Source of the DNA: Gemmatimonadota bacterium
GTDB lineage: Bacteria > Latescibacterota > UBA2968
Assembly (NCBI GenBank): GCA_002727195.1
Contig: PBWH01000006.1
Span: 74,459 to 129,039 of the forward strand
Direction of reading: 5' to 3'
DNA length: 54,581 nucleotides
The notes under the pieces are model-generated. The model was not told the origin of the DNA, ran no database searches, and saw only the letters and a program-made list of their open reading frames with translations. A program made the translations under genes and the position numbers. Positions within the stretch are counted from its first letter, which is position 1; each line of letters begins with the position of its first letter. Of the stretch, positions 43,182 to 50,666 are shown piece after piece.

Positions 43182-44147
43182 TTGGCTGATTCTGCAGAAC
43201 AGGGAGAGGCCCAAAAGACGATCATCGTGGCTCAGAAGGAGCCGCAGGATCAGCGTTTCGTGACGGCCCTTCTACCACCGTGGGTGAGTTCGAAGTGGTG
43301 GGCGCCACGTCGGCGTCGGGGGTGACCCGGGGTCTTCTCAACTCACCAGATATGATCCTGGTGGATCCTCACTTACCCAGAAATTTCATGCGCGCCGTCG
43401 AACTGATGCGTCGCATGCCGAAGCTGAACCACGTGGCGATCGCCGCTTTGATCGGTGACTTCAAGGTCGCCCATCGGTGTGTGGGCAAGGGGTTCAATTC
43501 AAGCTGTCCAACTCCGCCTTCTTCGGGTTCAGCCGCGAGATCAGGTCGATCCGGGATGCCGTATCGCTGCTCGGGAACGAGACCGTAAAGAACGCAGTGT
43601 TGAGCATTTCGGTTTTCGAGGCGACGAAAGATCAGAAAGAGAGCGCCGGGCTTGACAAGAAAGAGTTCTGGCGATACTCGACGGCGGTCGGGTCGGATGC
43701 TCGCTTTGTCGCCAAAAAGATGCGGATCCAGTGGGAAGAGGCGTTTACGGCCGGTATCCTCCACGATATCGGGAAGATCATCCTCGGTGGTCTTTACTCG
43801 GAGTTCTACGAGCCAGTCTTGAAGTCAGTCGAAGAGAAACAGCTGTCGCTGTTCGAGGCCAACAGACGTCGCTCCAACTCGATTACGCAGGTCTGATCGA
43901 ACCGATCGCGTATCACCACGCTCCGAAGTCGGCCGATCTCGATCCCGAGATTGCGAACCTCGTACAAATCGGCGATGCCTAAGTTTGGAATCTGGGGTTC
44001 GGATCCGGAGGAGATCCGTTTACGCCGGTGATCGACAGCTTTTCGATGGAGCACCTGGCTGTCGAAGGGGACGACCTGTTGAAATGGGAAGAGGAGATGA
44101 CGACGACGATCGAGAACGACGTGTCGTTCCTGGCCGCCATCTCATAA
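43182..44147 (+). pseudogene. Receiver-HDOD signalling protein remnant
   Basis: From a TTG at 43182 the frame reads ADSAEQGEAQKTIIVAQKEP, then shifts to VGEFEVVGATSASGVTRGLL and SPDMILVDPHLP, a receiver-like beginning. After another shift near 43480 the HDOD domain is clear: LSNSAFFGFSREIRSIRDAV, SLLGNETVKNAVLSISVFEA and FTAGILHDIGKIILGG with the HD motif. Past about 43860 the region between the HD motif and IEPIAYHHAPKSADL is shortened. A TAA at 43980-43982 precedes the continued frame to 44147. HDOD proteins are non-catalytic signalling scaffolds. Confidence 0.72.
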
Positions 44148-44153
44148 AAAAGG

Positions 44154-44180
44154 AAGGCCGCATCCATTGGATGCGGCCTT
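44154..44180. terminator. Bidirectional terminator between the HDOD remnant and the DUF5069 gene
   Basis: Perfect 12-bp stem AAGGCCGCATCC / GGATGCGGCCTT with a 3-nt loop. On the minus strand it is followed by CCTTTTTT, a strong U-tract for the DUF5069 gene; the plus side has a shorter TTT. Confidence 0.8.
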
Positions 44181-44186
44181 TGCCTG

Positions 44187-44465
44187 TCAGCCCTCCGGGT
44201 GCGACTTCGCCCAGATCGGCTTGATCTTTTCGATGACTTCCTCGTCCGTCTTGCAGGACGCTACGATTTCCGTGAATGCTTCCGCGCTGATGCCCAGTTC
44301 CTCCAGGAACCTTTTGTCAGCCCCTCACGGATAGACGTAATCATCGATCGTCCCGCGGAGCGAGGCTCGCGCTTTGTCGGTGATTCTCGGTAGCCACGGG
44401 ACGCCGCCCATCATTAGGGGCCGACTGCGTGGCCGAAACTCCAATGCGGAGCTCAGATTGTCCAT
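44187..44465 (-). CDS. DUF5069 protein with in-frame UGA (candidate selenoprotein)
   Basis: 92 codons on the minus strand. ATG at 44465 with AAGGAG 7 nt upstream. MDNLSSALEF, then PRITDKARASLRGTIDDYVYP, then TGA at codon 47 (44327-44325), then GADKRFLEELGISAEAFTEI and IEKIKPIWAKSHPEG to a TGA at 44189-44187. This matches the DUF5069 family over the whole length (PRxxDKARAxLxGTLGEYxY, then C-x-x-D). The UGA falls exactly where the family has its conserved Cys (Y-x-Y-x-C-x-x-D). There are no indels, the ribosome site is good and a strong terminator follows. A hairpin meeting bacterial SECIS rules lies just after the UGA. If the UGA is read as selenocysteine the product is full length; otherwise it is a pseudogene with a single-base Cys-to-stop change. 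Function of DUF5069 unknown. Confidence 0.65.
44286..44321 (-). promoter_or_regulatory. SECIS-like hairpin downstream of the in-frame UGA
   Basis: Minus-strand RNA: lower stem GCUGA (44321-44317) with UCAGC (44290-44286), a 5x5 internal loop, upper stem GGUUCC (44311-44306) with GGAACU (44301-44296), apical loop UGGA. The apical loop begins 19 nt after the UGA and has G at its second position, as in bacterial SECIS elements. Confidence 0.5.
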
Positions 44466-44576
44466 CACGAAACTCCTTTCGTCGTCCTTGGCGACAGTTC
44501 TCTCACGACCGCTCACCGATCACGGTCTCAATTTAGGGGATTCAGCAGGGGTGTCAAGGAAGCGGCGTTTTAGGTC

Positions 44577-44932
44577 GTGAGCCCACGGAGATGGTTCGCC
44601 ACCAACGTGTGGAACGAATGGAAACACCACTGGGCTGCGTGGGCGCTCTCGGGAGGTGAACGCGGCGTCGAACCGTCGGAAAACGTTAAAGCTCTCCAGA
44701 CTCTAGTCCGAGTTACTCGTGACGACCGACCTAGCCAAGCTGACCGAATTGTGGACGCAGGTAATTCGGTCGCACGCGGAGAACCTCTGGGTGATCCCGA
44801 CGACCGAGCGCCCGATTGCGATCGGTACTTTCGAATAGGATGGGGAACGTGCTGGAGCGAGCCATCGCCTCGTTTGTGACGATGACGCCCGGCAACCTGA
44901 ACCCCGAGACTTTCTTCTTCAGGAGCAAATGA
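44577..44932 (+). pseudogene. C-terminal remnant of a duplicated peptide-type binding protein
   Basis: PRRWFATNVWNEWKHHWAAW and GGERGVEPSENVKALQTL match the C-terminal part of the intact binding protein next door (HRWFGTNLWDEWAHHWAQWH and GERGIEPPDHVRRLQSI). After a frameshift near 44710 the match continues as ELLVTTDLAKLTELWTQVIR and AENLWVIPTTERPIAIG. After a TAG near 44838 and one more shift it ends NVLERAIASFVTMTPGNLNP and ETFFFRSK. Only about the last fifth of the paralogue survives. Its TGA overlaps the ATG of the intact gene (ATGA). Confidence 0.85.
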
Positions 44933-46851
44933 CAAGATCTCTTCTACAGATCGGAACGCTGGCCACCTGGCTGCTGTGGGCCCCACCGTACACACAGGCG
45001 CAGACATATAGTGAAGCCCCCGAGCTCCGTACTTTGGTCGAGAAGGGTGAGCTTCCACCGGTGGAGGAACGGCTTCCCGACGAGCCTCTGGTCGTAGAGC
45101 CATACGAGGAGATCGGTCAGTATGGGGGATCGTGGCTCCGTATGATGAAGGGGACGAGCGATTTCCACGCCTACGGTCGGTGCGTCTACGATCAGATGCT
45201 CCGCTGGGCACCAAACCCAGGCGACGGGATCGTGCCTGGGCTGGCAAAGGAGTGGACGTTCTCCGATGGGGGAAAGACGCTGACGGTGACGCTCAGAAAA
45301 GGTCTCCGCTGGTCTGACGGTCATCCTTTCACGACCGATGACATCGTTTTTTGGTGGGAGAAGATCGCGCAGGATCCGAACCTGACGCCGGGAATTCCTA
45401 AGGAGTGGACTCCAGGCGGCGTTCCGATGAAGCTTATTCAGGTGGATGACGTGACCGTCCGCTTGGAGTTCGCGAAGCCCTATCCTATGGCAGAGCAGTA
45501 TCTGGCGTTCAAGGGGAACCAGTGGCCGCTGGTGTTCGAACGCGCTGGATTCTTCGCACCCAAACACTATCTCGAACAGTATCTGCCGTCCGACGAAGGC
45601 GATCTGCCCGATCTGTCGATGGCGAGCTACACGACGTTCGAGGAGAAGGCGAACGACTTCAACCCTGAACGCCCTGTGATCTCGGCGTGGAAGGTGTCCG
45701 AGTGGGAGCCGGGTGATCACCTAGCGGCGGAACGTAACCCCTACTACTGGAAGGTCGATCCGGCCGGCCAGCAGTTGCCCTACCTGGACAGGATCGAAGT
45801 CGAAATCTTTCTAAACCAAGAGATGCTGAATTTTCGGGCGGTGAGCGGTGTGCTCCAGATGCAGACGCGCCACTTCAGCGTCCAGGACGTGGATCTGCTG
45901 AGGGAATTCGCCGACAAGCGGGGGTATCGCATCCTCCAGTACGAGGGCACGGGCCGGGACGGTGTGATGCTCAACCTGCAGTATCCCGGGAATGAGGTTC
46001 TGAAGCAGCTTTTCCTAGACAAGCGGTTCCGGATCGCGCTGTCTCTGGCGATCAATCGCGACATGATCACTAAGCTCTGTTTCAGGGGACTGACCAACCC
46101 CGGGAAGGTAGGGCTCTTCGAGACTTCACCCGACTATGTCCACGTCCCCGATCTGCCCGACCACTATTCATACAAACCCGACCGTTCGATCGTCCTTCTC
46201 GACGAGATTGGCTTGACTGCCCGCGACTCGGAGGGGTATCGCCTGGGTCCCGACGGCCAGACGATCAGCCTGATCATCGAGACCAGTTCCTCACTCCGGG
46301 CGGAGATGGACATGCTCGAGATCATCCGGTCGAATTGGGAGGCCGTGGGGATCAAGACGACTGTGAAGCCGGAGGAGCGCACGCTCTACTTCCAGCGTGT
46401 CACGAAGAACGGCGAGCACATGATCGGGAAGTGGGGCCACGAGAGCACCTTTCCGATGGTCAGTTCGCACCGGTGGTTCGGAACCAACCTGTGGGACGAG
46501 TGGGCGCACCACTGGGCCCAGTGGCACCTGAGCGATGGTGAACGCGGGATCGAACCGCCTGACCACGTTAGGCGGTTGCAGAGCATCGAGGAAGAACTGC
46601 GGGTGGTGATCGATCCCGATCGCCGGAAATTACTCTGGACAGAAGTGATCCGATCGCACGCTGAGAACGTTTGGATTATTCCGACAACGGAGCGGGGCAC
46701 GTCGATCGGTGTGATCGCAAACAACTTCAGGAACGTCCCCGAGCGCGCCGTCGCGTCGTGGATCACGATGACACCTGGAAACCTGAATCCTGAGACATTC
46801 TTCATCAAGAAGCCCGTCGAGCCGGAGGCTACAGATGGGACGGAGGAGTAA
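44929..46851 (+). CDS. Peptide/nickel-type (Dpp/Opp) ABC transporter substrate-binding protein
   Basis: 640 residues. A signal peptide (MTRSLLQIGTLATWLLWAPP, then YTQAQ) exports it to the periplasm; no lipobox Cys is seen. SBP family 5 features: IGQYGGSWLRMMKGTSDFHA, GLAKEWTFSDGGKTLTVTLR, LRWSDGHPFTTDDIVFWWEK and RFRIALSLAINRDMI. It binds peptides or other oligomeric solutes and delivers them to the two permeases that follow. AGGAG lies 4 nt before the ATG at 44929. A decayed paralogue lies directly upstream. Confidence 0.9.
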   Translation: MTRSLLQIGTLATWLLWAPPYTQAQTYSEAPELRTLVEKGELPPVEERLPDEPLVVEPYEEIGQYGGSWLRMMKGTSDFHAYGRCVYDQMLRWAPNPGDGIVPGLAKEWTFSDGGKTLTVTLRKGLRWSDGHPFTTDDIVFWWEKIAQDPNLTPGIPKEWTPGGVPMKLIQVDDVTVRLEFAKPYPMAEQYLAFKGNQWPLVFERAGFFAPKHYLEQYLPSDEGDLPDLSMASYTTFEEKANDFNPERPVISAWKVSEWEPGDHLAAERNPYYWKVDPAGQQLPYLDRIEVEIFLNQEMLNFRAVSGVLQMQTRHFSVQDVDLLREFADKRGYRILQYEGTGRDGVMLNLQYPGNEVLKQLFLDKRFRIALSLAINRDMITKLCFRGLTNPGKVGLFETSPDYVHVPDLPDHYSYKPDRSIVLLDEIGLTARDSEGYRLGPDGQTISLIIETSSSLRAEMDMLEIIRSNWEAVGIKTTVKPEERTLYFQRVTKNGEHMIGKWGHESTFPMVSSHRWFGTNLWDEWAHHWAQWHLSDGERGIEPPDHVRRLQSIEEELRVVIDPDRRKLLWTEVIRSHAENVWIIPTTERGTSIGVIANNFRNVPERAVASWITMTPGNLNPETFFIKKPVEPEATDGTEE

Positions 46852-46857
46852 CGACTC

Positions 46858-47841
46858 ATGCTGACGTATGTGGCCAGACGGCTGCTGCGCATGATCCCGA
46901 CGCTGATAGCAATTTCTATCATGGTGTTCGTGATCATCCAGCTGCCACCGGGTGATTTTTTCGACTCGCTCCAGGCGCAGCTCGCGGAGAGCGATTCGCA
47001 GGCGGATCAGGAAGCCTTCGAGGCCCTCCGTCGGCAGTATCACCTCGATTTGCCCCTCTGGCAGCAGTATTTGTACTGGGTCGGCGGATGCCTGCAGGGT
47101 GACTTCGGGTATTCGTTCGAGTGGCGGCGACCGGTGTCCGAGCTGATCCTCGAGCGCTTGGGGCTGACGTTCCTGATGGCGTCGGGCGCCCTCGTGTTCA
47201 TGTGGTTTGTGGCGCTCCCGATCGGGATCTACTCGGCGCGTAATCGATACTCGATCGGCGACTTCTTCCTCACCTTTCTCGCGTTTATCGGGCTCTGTGT
47301 GCCCGGCTTTATCATCGCGCTAGTCGCGATGTATATGTCGGTGTTCTGGTTCGGAGGGAGTGCGGGAGGACTGTTCTCACCCGAGTTCAAATATGCCGAT
47401 TGGTCGCTCGATCGCGTGTTCGATCTACTGGGACATCTCTGGGTCCCCGTGGTCGTGATTGGGGCCGCCGGTACGGCCTCGCTGACCCGGATCATGCGCA
47501 CGAGCATGCTGGACGTGCTGGACGAGCAGTATATCACGACCGCCCGCGCCAAAGGGCTGGCCGAGCGTTGGGTAATCTACAAATACGCCGTACGGGTCGC
47601 GATCAACCCGATGATCAGTATCCTGGGATTGCAGATGCCGCAGCTTGTGTCGGGATCGATCATCGTGGCGATCGTGCTCGGGCTCCCGACGACCGGGCCG
47701 CTGTTCTATCGCGCGCTCGAGACGCAGGATATGTATCTCGCGGGCACGTTCCTGATGTTGCTCGCCATCCTGCTGCTCTTGGGTAACCTGATGGCTGACA
47801 TTCTGCTCGCCTGGGCTGACCCCCGTATACGCTTGGAGTAG
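46858..47841 (+). CDS. Dpp/Opp-type ABC transporter permease (DppB-like)
   Basis: 327 residues with six membrane helices. The N-terminus MLTYVARRLLRMIPTLIAIS and QLPPGDF is the family signature of DppB/OppB. The EAA-loop equivalent QYITTARAKGLAERWVIYKY contacts the ATPase, and VIVAIVLGLPTTGPLFYRAL is also typical. GGAGGAG lies 8-10 nt before the ATG, and the gene starts 6 nt after the binding protein stop. Confidence 0.93.
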   Translation: MLTYVARRLLRMIPTLIAISIMVFVIIQLPPGDFFDSLQAQLAESDSQADQEAFEALRRQYHLDLPLWQQYLYWVGGCLQGDFGYSFEWRRPVSELILERLGLTFLMASGALVFMWFVALPIGIYSARNRYSIGDFFLTFLAFIGLCVPGFIIALVAMYMSVFWFGGSAGGLFSPEFKYADWSLDRVFDLLGHLWVPVVVIGAAGTASLTRIMRTSMLDVLDEQYITTARAKGLAERWVIYKYAVRVAINPMISILGLQMPQLVSGSIIVAIVLGLPTTGPLFYRALETQDMYLAGTFLMLLAILLLLGNLMADILLAWADPRIRLE

Positions 47842-47843
47842 GA

Positions 47844-47858
47844 GCCGCCTTTGGCGGC
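47844..47858 (+). repeat. Short hairpin between the two permease genes
   Basis: GCCGCC-TTT-GGCGGC, a perfect 6-bp stem with a 3-nt loop directly after the DppB-like stop codon. It could attenuate transcription or protect the mRNA end. Confidence 0.5.
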
Positions 47859-47901
47859 GAGCTGTTAGACCCGGCAAATGAGAAGCAGGTATCAGAGGAT
47901 A

Positions 47902-47942
47902 CTCACGTTTTCCCTTTTACGTCTTACATCTCACGTTTTACG
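47902..47942. repeat. Intergenic element with repeated CACGTTTT and TTTTACG words
   Basis: CACGTTTT occurs twice (near 47904 and 47932) and TTTTACG twice, with TCTTACATCTCACG between. It has the same word-permuted character as the elements near 4.4 kb and 22.9 kb. Confidence 0.4.
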
Positions 47943-47953
47943 ACTGACTCTAT

Positions 47954-49096
47954 ATGGCCATAGCCGCAACAACTGACGACCTGGCTGAAGACGGACCGAC
48001 TGACAACTCCGAGCAGATCTATACGGCCGGGCAATGGCAGCTCGCGTGGCGCAAGTTCAAGCAGAACAAGCTCGCGCTCTACTCGGGTGGCCTTCTGGCC
48101 GTGTTGTATCTGTGCACGCTTCTGAGCGGGTTCATCGCTCCCTATGAACGAGATCACCGGTTCCCCGGGCGAGACTTCGTCCCTCCGCAGATGCCGAGTT
48201 TTCTCTCGGAGGATGGTATTCATCTAAGACCATTCGTATACGGGCTGAAGACGGAATACGAGGTGGGGTCGGGCCGGAAGATCTACCTGCATGACACCAC
48301 ACAGCGGCATCCGATCCGGTTCTTCGTGTCCGGGGACCTTCATAACTTCATTGGATTCGATACGACGCTGCATCTCTTCGGCACAGATGGCGGGGAAGGG
48401 GTCTTCCTGTTCGGAACGGATCGGCAGGGGAGAGATCTGTTTTCGCGCGTGTTCTATGGGGCGCGTGTATCGCTGACGATCGGGCTGGTCGGTGTGTTGG
48501 TGAGCATCATTCTGGGCAGCGTGCTGGGCGTCGTGAGCGGCTATTTCGGTGGGATCGTTGACGAGCTACTCCAGCGCTTGATCGAGATCCTTCGCGCCTT
48601 CCCGCAGATACCCCTTTGGATGGCGCTGTCCGCGGCGATTCCACCGGATATCGACCAGCTAAAGACCTATTTCATGATCACGCTGATCCTGTCGTTCCTC
48701 GGCTGGACGTCGCTCGCCCGGCAGATTCGTGGTCGGGTCCTTTCGCTCCGGAACGAGGAATTTGTGCTGAGCGCGCGTTTGATGGGGGCGAGCCACTCAC
48801 GGATGATCTTCCGCCACCTGATTCCGGCCGTCCTGGGACATATCATCGTGATCGGCACGATCGCGATCCCCCAGATGATTCTGGCCGAGAGCTCGCTCTC
48901 GTTCCTCAACCTCGGAATTCGACCGCCCATGACGAGCTGGGGCGTCCTGCTCCAGGACGGGCGGAGTCTGACAACGCTGTATTACTACCAGTGGCTGCTG
49001 ATCCCGTCGATGTTCATCATCGTCGCGGTCCTTTGCTTCAACTTCCTGGGTGACGGGTTGCGCGACGCCGTCGACCCGTATTCCAAGCCAAAATAG
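47954..49096 (+). CDS. Dpp/Opp-type ABC transporter permease (DppC-like)
   Basis: 380 residues, longer than the roughly 300 typical. The N-terminal cytoplasmic part includes WQLAWRKFKQNKLALYSGGL. A long loop of about 120 residues lies between the first two membrane helices (DHRFPGRDFVPPQMPSFL through LHLFGTDGGEGVFLFGTDRQ). The core permease domain has TDRQGRDLFSRVFYGARVSL and the EAA loop LSARLMGASHSRMIFRHLIP. It follows the DppB-like gene by 112 nt. No DppD/DppF ATPase genes follow. Confidence 0.92.
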   Translation: MAIAATTDDLAEDGPTDNSEQIYTAGQWQLAWRKFKQNKLALYSGGLLAVLYLCTLLSGFIAPYERDHRFPGRDFVPPQMPSFLSEDGIHLRPFVYGLKTEYEVGSGRKIYLHDTTQRHPIRFFVSGDLHNFIGFDTTLHLFGTDGGEGVFLFGTDRQGRDLFSRVFYGARVSLTIGLVGVLVSIILGSVLGVVSGYFGGIVDELLQRLIEILRAFPQIPLWMALSAAIPPDIDQLKTYFMITLILSFLGWTSLARQIRGRVLSLRNEEFVLSARLMGASHSRMIFRHLIPAVLGHIIVIGTIAIPQMILAESSLSFLNLGIRPPMTSWGVLLQDGRSLTTLYYYQWLLIPSMFIIVAVLCFNFLGDGLRDAVDPYSKPK

Positions 49097-49162
49097 CACT
49101 ACACCGATCCTCGATCTGCATCCTCGAGCGGGTATAGCGTCACGTTTACCCAAGCTTGAGGT

Positions 49163-49888
49163 ATGTCTGTGATCGAATGGCCCTTCGCAGCAGAATGGCC
49201 CTCTGTCCAGGGTGGCGGGTCCGTCGATGGTACTCCGCCAACCTGGTGTGATGTTCTGGGGGGCATCGCCGACCAATTGGAGCGCCCCCCGTGGGATGTC
49301 AATCTCATGCGGGTGATGGCCATCAACGGCTGGTCCGTATCCGTCTTGGTTCGTGCCGGCAAGAAGGACACGGTCTTCAAGGCCAACTGATGTCCCTTGT
49401 TCCAATCCCATACACAGATCCTGCGTCGGCTCAAGTCCTGTGCGCCAGACGCGACCCACATCATCCTCGGGGATCGCGTCGACGAACGCGGTTCTTGGGT
49501 GCTGATCGATTACATCCAGGGGCCGACGTGTTGGTGAGACCACCCGATACGAGATGCTACTGAGGGTGGCCTACACGATGGCGAGGATTCAGACTTCTTT
49601 TGCCGAGCTCCCTGCGGTACAGCTGTTTTCGATGTCAGACGAAGAGCGTTAGACGAATTCCATATCCCCGGAGGCTATGTCCATCCGAGACGCGTACCTC
49701 AACGCGATTCCGTGGAAGATACTTCAGGAGTGGCTACGCGCGTGGGATGTGCGGCTTGAAGATGGGTGCGATCGAGAGTGCGTATAAAAGCGAGTGCTTG
49801 AAGCGTACGCTCAACTATTAAACCGACGCGGGCGGGAATATCACGTTACTTCTGGTGAATATGGTCAGCCGGTGGGATAAGGAAGATG
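49163..49888 (+). pseudogene. Probable phosphotransferase (aminoglycoside/kinase-like) remnant
   Basis: The opening frame (49163-49390) ends with NGWSVSVLVRAGKKDTVFKA, like a kinase N-lobe strand with Lys. The next readable frame gives QILRRLKSCAPDATHIILGD and GSWVLIDYIQG, resembling the hinge of APH-type enzymes. Further fragments (LLRVAYTMARIQTSFAELPA and MSIRDAYLNAIPWKILQEWL) follow in other frames with TGA and TAG stops between. No catalytic loop (HGDLxxxN) is visible, so the region is decayed; the family call is tentative. Confidence 0.45.
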
Positions 49889-49889
49889 A

Positions 49890-50474
49890 CTAGCCCTGGT
49901 CAGACGATGGCTCGTAACGTGACAGATGGGAGTCGCCGTATCTGCGACTACGCTTCAGGACGAGGTCCTCGGCGGATGGCGGTAAGTCGGTTCTCTTGTC
50001 GTGCTGGACGAAGAGGCGTCCATTGTCGCTCAGCAAGCCACGACGGGCGACGTCCTGCAGGGAGGCTTTAGCGACGAGGATCCCGTCGAGTGTGACGGCG
50101 TCATATGGGGGGTCGATGTAGATCAGGTCAAAGCGATCACCACTGTCGCCCAGGTGGGCGAGGAGTTGCTCCCAGTCGAACCCCGTCAGCGTGATCTGAT
50201 CCCTGAGATCCCACTCGTCGATCAAACCGCGGATGAAGGCGACGCGTTTTCGATCTCTGTCGTTCATCCATGCAGTGGTTCCCCGGCTCACCGCTTCCAG
50301 CCCGATCTGTCCCGATCCGGTGAAGATATCGAGCATCCTCAGGCTGGTCAGATCTGGGCCCAGACTCCCGAACAGGGCTTCCTTCACAAAGTCGGTGGTT
50401 ACGCGGGCATTCCCGAACAGTTTGTTGTTGAACGGGATGCGTCTGCCTGCCAGGGTGCCCGAGATAATGCGCAT
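49890..50474 (-). CDS. rsmD: 16S rRNA (guanine966-N2)-methyltransferase RsmD
   Basis: 194 residues. Methylates G966 of 16S rRNA in assembled 30S particles using SAM. RIISGTLAGRRIPF and RVTTDFVKEALFGSL are the RsmD N-terminal motifs; MLDIFTGSGQIGLEA (47-61) binds SAM and DPPY (121-124) is the amino-methyltransferase catalytic motif. ATG at 50474 fits the family start. It lies downstream of the GWxTD gene on the same strand, with a strong hairpin between. Confidence 0.92.
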   Translation of the reverse strand: MRIISGTLAGRRIPFNNKLFGNARVTTDFVKEALFGSLGPDLTSLRMLDIFTGSGQIGLEAVSRGTTAWMNDRDRKRVAFIRGLIDEWDLRDQITLTGFDWEQLLAHLGDSGDRFDLIYIDPPYDAVTLDGILVAKASLQDVARRGLLSDNGRLFVQHDKRTDLPPSAEDLVLKRSRRYGDSHLSRYEPSSDQG

Positions 50475-50494
50475 GACTGCGTATACCTACAAGG

Positions 50495-50529
50495 AAACCG
50501 GTCGGTGCCTTTGCTACACCGACCGGTTT
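50495..50529. terminator. Strong hairpin between the GWxTD gene and rsmD
   Basis: Perfect 13-bp stem AAACCGGTCGGTG / CACCGACCGGTTT with a 9-nt loop. It lies about 140 nt past the GWxTD stop and 20 nt before the rsmD start. No long U-tract follows, so it may only partly terminate. Confidence 0.6.
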
Positions 50530-50666
50530 GATGATCTGGAAGTCTACGACCGTCTCTGGATACGCCCTACGCCGCATATCGCGGCTCCAGGCACTCCTTC
50601 CTGCCAAGGCCAAGGCTACGGCTAGACAGGCGGGATGACGGTGTCCATTCGTCCCCGATATCCAGG

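Noticed and set aside
50137..50613. Minus-strand frame of 158 codons across the rsmD start
   Set aside because: It is out of frame with rsmD and has a shadow-like composition.
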